Below are positions 36,537 through 45,144 of a DNA stretch of 64,000 bases, one piece after another; position 1 is the stretch's first letter, and each line of letters opens with the position of its first letter. The DNA is from Campylobacterales bacterium. Lineage in GTDB: Bacteria > Campylobacterota > Campylobacteria > Campylobacterales > Sulfurovaceae. The position numbers were made by a program, and so were the translations under genes. The notes beneath the pieces were generated by a model that was not told the origin of the DNA, did no database searches, and saw only the letters and a list, made by a program, of their open reading frames with translations. The stretch covers positions 21,005 through 85,004 of the forward strand of contig JACXUM010000004.1 of NCBI GenBank assembly GCA_014763895.1, in the 5' to 3' direction.

Positions 36537-37807
36537 TCCATCGAAACCGTTGTTCTGTTCGCCCTTATGACCACAAAAACCATCAGTATAAACAGAACCA
36601 ACATCATACTCATCAAGAAAGTTACGATACCAAGCAGCTCCAAAAAATCCAAGTGATTAAACGTAAACAAAAGGCCCAGTGGCACCATCATATAGACGGT
36701 TGAGAATGCCAGAACAAGCTCTTGTCTGTTTAAAACGATAAAAATCGTAGATAACGGTGAGGTTAAAAAATTCAAAAATAACCACGGAGCCATGATTGAA
36801 GCCGCTTCCCCGGCCACTTTCCAATTATTTCCGAAAACCAGGGCAAAAATATCTTCTGCAAACAAGTAGATGATCATAAAAATCGGCGCGGCAACGATTG
36901 CCGCTTTTACCATGAATTTTTTAATGATCCGTTCCAAATCGTTTTTTTGTGCCGTCGCAATCTTTTGAAAAAAGACCTGTGTCAATGAACTGCCGATCAA
37001 CATCATCGGTGCTTGAACCATTCTCCAAGCCAAGGAAAACTGCCCCAACACACCTGTCGTAAAAAATTTGGCTATTAAAATGTTGATCCCTGATATTCGT
37101 ATATTATCTATCAGTGCATTGGGCAGATTAAATTTTGGGAATTTACTATATTTCTTTGCTAAGGCCGTTATCTTTAATCTGTGTACCCTCTCGCCAAGCT
37201 TTTTGTCTTCTTTCCATATCCCTTTGCCAAGCATCAGCATCGACATTCCCTGCCCTGCGATAAACCCCATGATCAATCCGCTACTCCCAAACCCACCAAA
37301 TCCAAGAGCAAGATTGGTTGAGGCAGCTGTAGTGCTTTGCACTACCCTGCTTGTAGCGAGCCTTTTGTAGTGTTTTTTTCTGTTTGACCAATAGTTAAAA
37401 CTTTGATACATGCCCGTCAACAATACTGTCAAGGGGATAAAATAGAGCCAATTGGATATCTCCGGATTTCCCAAAAGGTTTGTAATCTGGGTATTAAAGA
37501 CCGACACTATGATCAACGAGACCAAACTGACAATAATCGAGAGAACGGTTGACAGCACCAGGATATTCATGGCATCTCCCTCTTTTTTGGGAAGCATGAT
37601 GGCCTGTTCATATCTTCCTCCCGCTATCAAGGCTATAATCGAAGCGATACTTGTATAGAGGGCAAAAATACCGAATTCTTTGGGAGAGTATATTCTTGTG
37701 AGAATCGGACTAATGGCTATGGGAATAGCTTGGGCTATCGTCGTCCCCGTCATCAAGGTTAAAACATTGCGACTGAACTCTGATTTTGGTTTTAATTTAC
37801 GGATCAT
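36533..37807 (-). CDS. Second Wzx-type polysaccharide flippase
   Basis: A 424-residue polytopic protein of the polysaccharide export MATE-like family. It starts EFSRNVLTLMTGTTIAQAIP and has SPILTRIYSPKEFGIFALY near 33-51. It is clearly different in sequence from the first Wzx of the locus at 26.2 kb, so it may flip a different lipid-linked glycan. It overlaps wbpE by 4 bp. Confidence 0.9.
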   Translation of the reverse strand: MIRKLKPKSEFSRNVLTLMTGTTIAQAIPIAISPILTRIYSPKEFGIFALYTSIASIIALIAGGRYEQAIMLPKKEGDAMNILVLSTVLSIIVSLVSLIIVSVFNTQITNLLGNPEISNWLYFIPLTVLLTGMYQSFNYWSNRKKHYKRLATSRVVQSTTAASTNLALGFGGFGSSGLIMGFIAGQGMSMLMLGKGIWKEDKKLGERVHRLKITALAKKYSKFPKFNLPNALIDNIRISGINILIAKFFTTGVLGQFSLAWRMVQAPMMLIGSSLTQVFFQKIATAQKNDLERIIKKFMVKAAIVAAPIFMIIYLFAEDIFALVFGNNWKVAGEAASIMAPWLFLNFLTSPLSTIFIVLNRQELVLAFSTVYMMVPLGLLFTFNHLDFLELLGIVTFLMSMMLVLFILMVFVVIRANRTTVSMD

Positions 37808-38895
37808 AACTGATTGCAGATGTAGTCTATCTCTTCATCGCGCAAATAAGGGTTCATCGGCAAGCTCATAATCTCTTGGGATACACGCTCTGCTATCGGA
37901 AAATCTCCCTGCTTATATCCAAGATATTCAAAACAGGCCTGTAAATGTAACGGCATCGGATAATGCACCGCTGTTGGGACCCCTTTATCTTTCAGCCTCT
38001 CTTGTAGCGCTTCCCTGTCTTTAACCCTGATACTGTATTGTGCCCAAGCCGAAGTGGTATGCTCATCAACAAAAGGCAAGACTAATTTTTCATTTTTAAC
38101 TTTTAATTTTTCACTATACTTAGTCGCCGCTTCCTGTCTGCGCTTGAGATCTGCCGGATAGTATTTAAGTTTGACGTTCAATACAGCCGCCTGGATCGTA
38201 TCGAGTCTTCCCCCTATGCCGACATATTGATGATAATAGCGCTTGGTCTGTCCATGAATTCTAAGCGACTTGATCTTCTCTGCAATCAGATCATCATTGG
38301 TGAACACCGCTCCCCCATCTCCATAACACCCAAGCGGTTTGGCCGGGAAAAAACTGGTACAGGAAATATCACCCAGATTGCTGTCAGTCTTACCTTTATA
38401 GGTACTGCCAAAACTCTGTGCCCCGTCGATAATGACTTTGAGACCATACTTTTTGGCAATATCATCTATGGCATCCATATCGGCGGGTTGTCCGTACAGA
38501 CTTACGGGAATGATCGCTTTAGTCTTCTGGGTAATCACCGCTTCCATATTTGAGGGATCGATATTGTAGGTCTTTTCATCAATATCGACAAAAACCGGTT
38601 TCGCACCCAACAGGGCGATCGTCTCAGCCGTTGCTATAAAGGTAAATGGTGTAGTGATCACCTCATCCCCGGGTTGGATTCCAATCGCCATCATCGCAAG
38701 CAATAAAGCGTCTGTACCGCTGCTGCAGGAAATGGCATATTTGGCACCTGTAAAATCCTGAAGACTTTTTTCCAATTGTGCCACCTCTTCACCCATGATA
38801 AAGTTGCATGTCCTGGCTACTTTGAGTATAGCAGCTTCGATCTCTTCTTTATAAAGATTGTGCTGATAGGATAAATTTGCAAAGTCTATCTTCAT
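37804..38895 (-). CDS. wbpE: WbpE-like nucleotide-sugar 3-aminotransferase
   Basis: A 363-residue PLP enzyme of the DegT/DnrJ/EryC1/StrS family. Asp157 and Gln160 (IIDGAQS) and the PLP lysine at about 186 (FFPAKPLGCYGDGG) are present. In this context it should convert the 3-keto product of WbpB to UDP-2-acetamido-3-amino-2,3-dideoxyglucuronate, using glutamate as amino donor. It lies 3 nt after wbpD. Confidence 0.92.
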   Translation of the reverse strand: MKIDFANLSYQHNLYKEEIEAAILKVARTCNFIMGEEVAQLEKSLQDFTGAKYAISCSSGTDALLLAMMAIGIQPGDEVITTPFTFIATAETIALLGAKPVFVDIDEKTYNIDPSNMEAVITQKTKAIIPVSLYGQPADMDAIDDIAKKYGLKVIIDGAQSFGSTYKGKTDSNLGDISCTSFFPAKPLGCYGDGGAVFTNDDLIAEKIKSLRIHGQTKRYYHQYVGIGGRLDTIQAAVLNVKLKYYPADLKRRQEAATKYSEKLKVKNEKLVLPFVDEHTTSAWAQYSIRVKDREALQERLKDKGVPTAVHYPMPLHLQACFEYLGYKQGDFPIAERVSQEIMSLPMNPYLRDEEIDYICNQL

Positions 38896-38898
38896 TAG

Positions 38899-39477
38899 CT
38901 ACTCTTCCATGATGATCAGATGATCATTTTTAATTTGATATTTTGTGTTGTCTGAACTATCTACGGCTATGTTATTCTCATCAAACTTCAATGTATTGCC
39001 GGCTTTTGAAACCCATCCGATCCGGCGGGCAGGCACGCCTACCATCAACGCATAAGGCTTGACATCTTTGTTAACCACCGCTCCGCTTCCAATCAGTGCA
39101 TATTCGCCTATCGTAATGCCGCATACGATCGTTGCATTGGCTCCGATCGAGCACCCTTTTTTAAGCAGCGTTTTTCTAAACTCTTCTTTTCTTTGGATGA
39201 AAGCTCTTGGGTTGATCACGTTCGTAAAGACCATCGAAGGGCCCAAGAAGACATCGTCTTCTATCTCAACCCCTTCATAGATGGAGACATTGTTCTGCAC
39301 TTTGACCCCATCTCCAATGGTGACCTTCGGGCCCACGACACAATTTTGCCCAAACGAACAATCCTTACCGATACTTGTATGAGACAGTATATGTGAAAAA
39401 TGCCAGATGCGTGTACGTTCACCGATGCTTACCTGCGCATCGACATAACTGCTTTCATGCACAAAATAGTTATTCAC
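38899..39477 (-). CDS. wbpD: WbpD-like UDP-3-amino-sugar N-acetyltransferase
   Basis: A 192-residue left-handed beta-helix acetyltransferase. It starts [20 protein letters not shown], has [11 protein letters not shown] and ends its helix with [20 protein letters not shown], all as in WbpD/WlbB. It acetylates the 3-amino group of the UDP-uronic acid to give UDP-GlcNAc(3NAc)A. It overlaps wbpB by 8 bp. Confidence 0.92.
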   Translation of the reverse strand: MNNYFVHESSYVDAQVSIGERTRIWHFSHILSHTSIGKDCSFGQNCVVGPKVTIGDGVKVQNNVSIYEGVEIEDDVFLGPSMVFTNVINPRAFIQRKEEFRKTLLKKGCSIGANATIVCGITIGEYALIGSGAVVNKDVKPYALMVGVPARRIGWVSKAGNTLKFDENNIAVDSSDNTKYQIKNDHLIIMEE

Positions 39478-40450
39478 TGATGACCTTTTTGCAAAAAGGA
39501 TGATATTCGCCTTTCAGGCCGATCGGCTGCAAATTTCTGATCGTAGAGACGGTTGCAATAGAGCCGTACGCCTCATCCAGACCAAACCCGCTACCCTTGA
39601 GTATCTCCTCGTAGCTTCTTGTATGCAGATCGGTAAATCCTTCGCTGAACTCTATCTCATCCCCGTCAACCGTAATGCTTCGGTATGTCCGCTGCCCGGT
39701 AGCCTTGATATCATCAGGAATATAATCATATTTTACCGAAAGAAACCATCTGACATTGGCATGTTTGAGCTTAAGATAGCCTGCATTGGCATAAGGGGTC
39801 TTCAAATGTACGATATTCTCTTCCACTTCTCCAAATATCCAGGTAAGCATGTCGTAAAAATGTACGCCTATGTTTGAAGCGATACCGCCGCTTTTGTCCT
39901 CATCCCCTTTCCATGAGCTAAAGTACCATTTTCCTCGGCTTGTCAAATACGTCAGATCGATCTCATAGATTTTACCTGGATTTTCTGCAAGTTCTTTTTG
40001 CACTTTTTCCCTCAGCGCGATGATAGAGAAGTGTAGACGCAGCTGCAAAATATTATAAACCTTACGTCCTGTCTCTTCTTCAATGATCTTTAGCTGATCG
40101 ATATCCCAAGGATTTAGCACCAACGGCTTCTCGCAGATCGCATCGGCCCCGCTTTTAAGGGCAAAACGGATATGTGAATCGTGCAGATAGTTCGGAGAAC
40201 AGATAGAAATATAATCGATCTTTTTCCCGCTCTTTCTATGCCACTTATCGATAAACCTGTCAAACTGTTCAAACTCGGTAAAAAATTCCGCCTCAGGAAA
40301 ATGACTGTCCATGATCCCGATACCGTCATAAGGGTCCAATGCCGCTATCAGCTCGTTTCCAGTCTCTTTGATCGCTTTCATATGTCGCGGGGCGATATAC
40401 CCTGCTGCTCCGATCAATGCAAATTTTTTCTTGTTCACTATAGTCTCCAA
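39470..40450 (-). CDS. wbpB: WbpB-like UDP-GlcNAcA 3-dehydrogenase
   Basis: A 326-residue Gfo/Idh/MocA-type oxidoreductase. The Rossmann start is [18 protein letters not shown], the EKPL motif is in [11 protein letters not shown] near 128, and [15 protein letters not shown] near 188 carries the catalytic His. WbpB/WlbA oxidises C3 of UDP-GlcNAcA with NAD, regenerated by 2-oxoglutarate in WlbA. It overlaps wbpA by 13 bp, so they are tightly coupled. Confidence 0.92.
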   Translation of the reverse strand: METIVNKKKFALIGAAGYIAPRHMKAIKETGNELIAALDPYDGIGIMDSHFPEAEFFTEFEQFDRFIDKWHRKSGKKIDYISICSPNYLHDSHIRFALKSGADAICEKPLVLNPWDIDQLKIIEEETGRKVYNILQLRLHFSIIALREKVQKELAENPGKIYEIDLTYLTSRGKWYFSSWKGDEDKSGGIASNIGVHFYDMLTWIFGEVEENIVHLKTPYANAGYLKLKHANVRWFLSVKYDYIPDDIKATGQRTYRSITVDGDEIEFSEGFTDLHTRSYEEILKGSGFGLDEAYGSIATVSTIRNLQPIGLKGEYHPFCKKVISE

Positions 40451-41709
40451 CTTGGTTCTTTAATGATACCCTTGACATCGATCAAGACAGGTTCAGGAGT
40501 ACTGATCCTTGCATAATCTTCATGCGAAAGTGCACAAAATTGATCATGTGCCACGGCCGCCACTATCGCATCATATTTTTTATCCGCCTTAAAAGGATCA
40601 TCGATCAACCCTTCTAGTTCATAGTGTTGTTTTGGTTCATCCTTATCTACCCACGGATCATAGATATCCACATTACAACCGTAACTTTTGAGTTCATCGA
40701 TGATATCGACCACTTTGGTGTTTCGCATATCCGGACAATTCTCTTTGAAAGTCACTCCCAAAACCAGTATATTGGTATCCTTGATTCGCTTATCGTGGGC
40801 TATCATCTGCTTCACCGTTTTTTCAGCGATATATTTCCCCATACTGTTATTGATCTGCCTTGCTCCCAAAATGAGGTTTGGCTTATAGCCAAGCTCCTCG
40901 GCCTTAAAAGTAAGATAGTAGGGATCAACCCCGATACAATGGCCCCCGACAAGCCCCGGTGTAAGCTTGATAAAATTCCATTTTGTTGCTGCCGCTTCGA
41001 TGACTTCCGTCGTATCGATCCCCATCGTATCAAAGATAAGCGCCAGTTCATTGATCAATGCAATATTGACATCTCTTTGGGTATTTTCAATCACTTTTGA
41101 GGCTTCCGCGACTTTGATGCTGGAAGCCATATGCGTCCCGGCACTGATGATGCTTTTATAAAGGTTATCGACTTTTTGAGCAATCTGGGGAGTTGAACCC
41201 GAAGTCACTTTGAGGATTTTTTTGACCGTGTGCTCTTTATCGCCGGGGTTGATCCTTTCGGGAGAGTAGCCTGCAAAAAAATCTTCGTTAAATTTCAAAC
41301 CGGATATTTTTTCCAACTCAGGGACACAAACTTCTTCGGTGACCCCCGGATAAACCGTTGATTCATAAATGACAATGTCATTTTTCTTAAGTATCGTACC
41401 GATCGTCTGGGATGATTTGATCAAAGGCGTCAAATCTGGCCGATTTCCGCTGTCAATAGGTGTCGGTACGGTCACAATATAGATATTGCATGAGGCAATA
41501 TCCCCTACTGCCGTTGTAAATGCAATCTTCTCTTTTATTTCCAACAACTGTACGCTACTCAGCTCTAATGTCCGATCATATCCTTTCTGTAGCTCATCTA
41601 CCCTGTCTTGATTGATATCAAATCCTACGACTTCATATTTTTCAGCAAAGGCGTGCGCCAATGGCAACCCGACATATCCCAACCCAATTATGGCTATTTT
41701 GTCTTGCAT
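40438..41709 (-). CDS. wbpA: UDP-HexNAc 6-dehydrogenase, WbpA-like
   Basis: A 423-residue nucleotide-sugar dehydrogenase. NAD site GLGYVGLPLA at 9-18, catalytic Cys258 in GGHCIGVDPYYL, and YESTVYPGVTEE near 115 are intact. It oxidises UDP-GlcNAc to UDP-GlcNAcA, the first step of the diacetamido-uronate pathway with WbpB, WbpE and WbpD encoded directly downstream. It is the first gene of the 26-kb minus-strand run and has a TATAAT at 41743-41748. Confidence 0.92.
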   Translation of the reverse strand: MQDKIAIIGLGYVGLPLAHAFAEKYEVVGFDINQDRVDELQKGYDRTLELSSVQLLEIKEKIAFTTAVGDIASCNIYIVTVPTPIDSGNRPDLTPLIKSSQTIGTILKKNDIVIYESTVYPGVTEEVCVPELEKISGLKFNEDFFAGYSPERINPGDKEHTVKKILKVTSGSTPQIAQKVDNLYKSIISAGTHMASSIKVAEASKVIENTQRDVNIALINELALIFDTMGIDTTEVIEAAATKWNFIKLTPGLVGGHCIGVDPYYLTFKAEELGYKPNLILGARQINNSMGKYIAEKTVKQMIAHDKRIKDTNILVLGVTFKENCPDMRNTKVVDIIDELKSYGCNVDIYDPWVDKDEPKQHYELEGLIDDPFKADKKYDAIVAAVAHDQFCALSHEDYARISTPEPVLIDVKGIIKEPSWRL

Positions 41710-41742
41710 CGATGTTTCTTTTGATAATTTTATTTGATTGGA

Positions 41743-41748
41743 ATTATA
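41743..41748 (-). promoter_or_regulatory. -10 box of the glycan gene run
   Basis: On the minus strand this reads TATAAT about 34 nt before the wbpA ATG, within an AT-rich stretch. It is the best promoter candidate for the whole 26-kb run, though internal promoters are not excluded. Confidence 0.5.
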
Positions 41749-41877
41749 TCTAAATTCTTCTATTTATTATCTTCGGATGACATCAAAATAATTATGATAT
41801 TTTTTTAGGATACTGCATACTGAATTATGTCAACTTTAGTCTCACTATTCAATTCTCATATTACATTTAACCGATTA

Positions 41878-41886
41878 TGTTATAAT
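41878..41886 (+). promoter_or_regulatory. Extended -10 promoter of the SurA-like gene and dcd
   Basis: TGTTATAAT, a perfect extended -10, ends 32 nt before the ATG at 41919. It is divergent from the glycan-run promoter. Confidence 0.6.
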
Positions 41887-41918
41887 TTTTCAAATCAATA
41901 AGAATCGGAAAATTAGGT

Positions 41919-42737
41919 ATGAAGAAAATTTTTTCACTTTTAGTCATAGGTATAGCTGTATTTGCGCAGGCAAAGATGGTAGACGGAGTAGCACTCATCG
42001 TTGAAGGAGAAGCGGTCACCACGGCTGAGATCAGAGCGGTAGAACAACAGCTTCATCTGTCAAAAGAAAAAGCGATCGATCTGCTGATTACGGACAGGCT
42101 TCAAAAAGCAGCGATGAAAAACGTGGTCGTTACCGATGATGAAGTGGATACAAAAATCGGCGAAATCGCAGCACAAAATGCAATCTCCGTTGAACAGATG
42201 CAACAGATCCTTGAAGCCAGAGGTACACCTTGGACGAAATACAGAAGCAGTATCCAAGAAGCAATGAAAAAAGAGAAATTTTTTAAAGAGACGATCATTA
42301 AGTCGATCCCTGAGCCTAGTGATGATGAGTTAAAAATTTTCTATAAAAACCATAAGAATGAATTTATGCTTCCTTCACAGATCAATGTCGTTGAATACTC
42401 TACCGCATCAAAAGAAGCAATGCAGCGCTTTTTGCAGACTGGAGATACCCAAGGGATCAAAAGCCGTTCTCTGACACAAAAAAGCAATGAACTCAATCCT
42501 ATGCTGCTTGGAATGCTTTCACAAACGCCAAATGGGGCATTGACCCGCCCTTTCAATGCCGGTGACAAATATATAGTCTTTAAAGTCCTTTCAAAATCCG
42601 GCCAAAGCGGCATGTCATTTGAAAGTGCAAGAAATGCTGTGATTGGAAAATGGAGAGAGCAGCAGCAAAACAAGGCGATCAAAGATTATTTTGAAAAAAT
42701 GAAAACCAATGCCGACGTGCAGATCATACGACAATAA
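41919..42737 (+). CDS. SurA-like periplasmic chaperone/PPIase-related protein
   Basis: A 272-residue secreted protein with a signal peptide (about 1-18) followed by [17 protein letters not shown], the hallmark start of SurA N-domains. The helical chaperone region continues to about 135 ([17 protein letters not shown]). The remaining region is a reduced PpiC-like domain. It probably helps fold outer-membrane or secreted proteins. It lies 8 nt upstream of dcd in one operon. From memory, C. jejuni has a similar protein (Cj1289) in the dcd neighbourhood. Confidence 0.83.
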   Translation: MKKIFSLLVIGIAVFAQAKMVDGVALIVEGEAVTTAEIRAVEQQLHLSKEKAIDLLITDRLQKAAMKNVVVTDDEVDTKIGEIAAQNAISVEQMQQILEARGTPWTKYRSSIQEAMKKEKFFKETIIKSIPEPSDDELKIFYKNHKNEFMLPSQINVVEYSTASKEAMQRFLQTGDTQGIKSRSLTQKSNELNPMLLGMLSQTPNGALTRPFNAGDKYIVFKVLSKSGQSGMSFESARNAVIGKWREQQQNKAIKDYFEKMKTNADVQIIRQ

Positions 42738-42745
42738 GGAAAACC

Positions 42746-43312
42746 ATGGGATTAAAATCTGATAAATGGATAAGAGAAAAATCGCTGAATGAAGCAATGA
42801 TTACTCCCTTTTGCGAGGGATTGGTAGGTGAAGGTGTCGTCAGCTACGGACTAAGCAGTTATGGGTATGATATCCGCGTTTCGGATGAATTCAAGATTTT
42901 TACCAATATCAATGCACAAGTGGTCGATCCCAAAGATTTTGACCAGAACAATGTTGTTGATTTCAAAGGAGATATCTGTATCGTACCGCCAAACTCTTTT
43001 GCCCTGGCAAGAACGGTAGAATATTTCAAAATGCCAAGTGATACTCTTGCCATCTGTCTGGGTAAAAGTACCTATGCAAGATGCGGTATCATCGTGAACG
43101 TTACCCCTTTCGAACCTGGCTTTGAAGGGCATATTACCATAGAGATCTCTAACACAACTCCGCTTCCTGCAAAAATCTATGCCAATGAAGGGATCGCACA
43201 GGTACTCTTCTTGCAAGGGGATGAACCGTGCGAAACAACCTACAAAGACAGAAAAGGCAAATACCAACACCAAACGGGTATCACCCTGCCAAGAATTCTC
43301 AAAAAAGCATAA
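42746..43312 (+). CDS. dcd: dCTP deaminase
   Basis: A 188-residue Dcd. It has [14 protein letters not shown] near 37-50 and [23 protein letters not shown] near 109-131 with the catalytic Arg and Glu. It deaminates dCTP to dUTP, feeding dTMP synthesis. Length is normal. It is followed by a strong hairpin terminator. Confidence 0.95.
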   Translation: MGLKSDKWIREKSLNEAMITPFCEGLVGEGVVSYGLSSYGYDIRVSDEFKIFTNINAQVVDPKDFDQNNVVDFKGDICIVPPNSFALARTVEYFKMPSDTLAICLGKSTYARCGIIVNVTPFEPGFEGHITIEISNTTPLPAKIYANEGIAQVLFLQGDEPCETTYKDRKGKYQHQTGITLPRILKKA

Positions 43313-43325
43313 CAATCTGTCTTCT

Positions 43326-43350
43326 AAAAAAAAGGGATAGCCCTTTTTTT
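43326..43350. terminator. Bidirectional intrinsic terminator between dcd and asnB
   Basis: A run of eight A and GGG pairs with CCC and seven to eight T around a four-base ATAG loop. It has a T-run in both directions and sits exactly between convergent dcd and asnB. Confidence 0.85.
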
Positions 43351-43353
43351 AAT

Positions 43354-45144
43354 CTAAAAATTCTTTTCCATCCATTTACATAACATATACAGTGAAAAAA
43401 TATGCTGTCTAAACAAGCCTTGCCTCCCTTGTTCAAGCAAAAAAGTTAGTTTTTCTTGATGGAACAGACCTTTTTGCTCTTGTATGCGTTCTATCACTTC
43501 CAATTCACCGTTCTCTTGAAGCCATTCCATAAAAGGATAGCTAAATCCCTTTTTTTTGCGTTCTATGATGGAAGAGGGTAGATAATGCTTGGCGATCTCC
43601 TTAATCCATTTTTTAGGCATTTGCTCCGTTCGTAGTGCTGGATCACAGGCAAATACCGCAGAAACAACCTCTTTATCCAAAAAAGGGCTTCTGGCTTCTA
43701 TACTATGCGCCATACTCATGCGGTCAAGCTTTCTGAGATACACTTCCCCCAGCTGGACTTTCAAATCCAAAAAACTGTACCAATCCACGGGCGAAGTACG
43801 GCCGCTGTTTTGAAATGCCTTCTCATACGGGGCAATCGCTTTGAGAGAATCATTGTCCCGTACATTCATCCGAAGCAATCTGTTTTGCTGAAGATCGGTA
43901 AACACCTCTGCGGTAGAGCGAAACAGGGTACTCTCTTCAAAGATTCGTTTGTACCATTCCCACTCTTTGTTCATCGAAAAATTTGATTTAAAATAGTTTC
44001 GAAGCCAATTTTTATACTTGAGCGTTTTAGCCCCTTCAAGATCAAGATACTCCTTGTAGGTCTTATACCCCAAAAAGAGTTCATCACTGCCGTCACCGGT
44101 CAGAACGACTTTGATGCCATCTTGGCGTATCTGTTTCATCAAATGATATAAAGGCAGCATCGCCGGATCGCCAAGCGGTTCATCGAGTATCTGGGTTACC
44201 TCATCAATGCTTTTTAGAAATTCTTCCTTTCCGAAGACAACCTCATGATGTACCGAACCGATATGTTCTGCCACCCTCGCAGCAAAGGGGCGTTCATCAT
44301 ACTGTTCAAACCCCTCATATCCTATTGTAAAGGTATGGAGTTTCTGGCAAGAAGCAGCCAACGCTGCGATCAATGAAGAGTCAAGCCCCCCGGAAAGCAA
44401 TGCTCCGCACGCCACCTCTTTTGGCAGACGCAATACAACGGATCTTAGAAGTTTTTGTTCGATATTCTTTATGGCTAATGAGGCATCATTAATATTCACA
44501 GACACCCGAAGCGGATCAAAATAACAGCTCTCTTTGGAGATATTCCATGACGCCCTATCGATATGCACCATCGTACCTGCAGGGACCTGATAGCACGCTT
44601 TATCAAAAGTATGGGGTGCAAGAGGGGCTTGGAAGGAGAGATACTGGGGGATGATCTTTCGGTCAAACTGCAATGGTTTGAGTTTCCAAAGGGCTTTCAT
44701 TTCGCTGGCAAAAGCCAAACGGTCTCTTTCGATCATATAATAAAGGGGTTTTTTCCCGAAAGGATCGCGAAAGAGTTTGACTATTCCCTCTTCAGCCACT
44801 GCTATGGCAAACATCCCCCGAAGATGTTCAACAAATGTATCCCCCCATTTTTGATAGGCATGAAAAGCCACCTTGGTATCATTGACCGCTTCTACGCCCA
44901 GAGATTTGGCCAGTTCTTCGTAATTATAGATCTCACCGTTCATCATGAAACAAACGCCGTCTTGTTCGATAGGCTGGATGATGGAGTGTGCCACATCGGT
45001 AATCGCCAACCGATGAACCCCTATAAACAGCTCTTCTTTTTGTATATAGCTGCTCTCATCGATGCCTCGGTGGAAAAGCGTCGCAAATGCCTCTTGTGTC
45101 AGAATGGAATCATACTTTCCCACAACACCGAAAATCGCGCACAT
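43354..45144 (-). CDS. asnB: Asparagine synthetase (glutamine-hydrolysing)
   Basis: A 596-residue two-domain enzyme. Cys2 (MCAIFG) is the glutaminase nucleophile, with FMMNGEIYNYEEL near 66-78. The synthetase PP-loop is LLSGGLDSSLIAALA near 247, and LTGDGSDELFLGY lies near 345. It makes asparagine from aspartate. Relatives with exosortase or glycan links also exist, but nothing here calls for that. Its start directly abuts the Na/Pi transporter stop. Confidence 0.92.
   Translation of the reverse strand: MCAIFGVVGKYDSILTQEAFATLFHRGIDESSYIQKEELFIGVHRLAITDVAHSIIQPIEQDGVCFMMNGEIYNYEELAKSLGVEAVNDTKVAFHAYQKWGDTFVEHLRGMFAIAVAEEGIVKLFRDPFGKKPLYYMIERDRLAFASEMKALWKLKPLQFDRKIIPQYLSFQAPLAPHTFDKACYQVPAGTMVHIDRASWNISKESCYFDPLRVSVNINDASLAIKNIEQKLLRSVVLRLPKEVACGALLSGGLDSSLIAALAASCQKLHTFTIGYEGFEQYDERPFAARVAEHIGSVHHEVVFGKEEFLKSIDEVTQILDEPLGDPAMLPLYHLMKQIRQDGIKVVLTGDGSDELFLGYKTYKEYLDLEGAKTLKYKNWLRNYFKSNFSMNKEWEWYKRIFEESTLFRSTAEVFTDLQQNRLLRMNVRDNDSLKAIAPYEKAFQNSGRTSPVDWYSFLDLKVQLGEVYLRKLDRMSMAHSIEARSPFLDKEVVSAVFACDPALRTEQMPKKWIKEIAKHYLPSSIIERKKKGFSYPFMEWLQENGELEVIERIQEQKGLFHQEKLTFLLEQGRQGLFRQHIFSLYMLCKWMEKNF

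Noticed and set aside
43354..45144. asnB as an exosortase- or glycan-specific amidotransferase
   Set aside because: It lies outside the glycan run beyond a terminator and divergent genes. Motifs fit ordinary asparagine synthetase.
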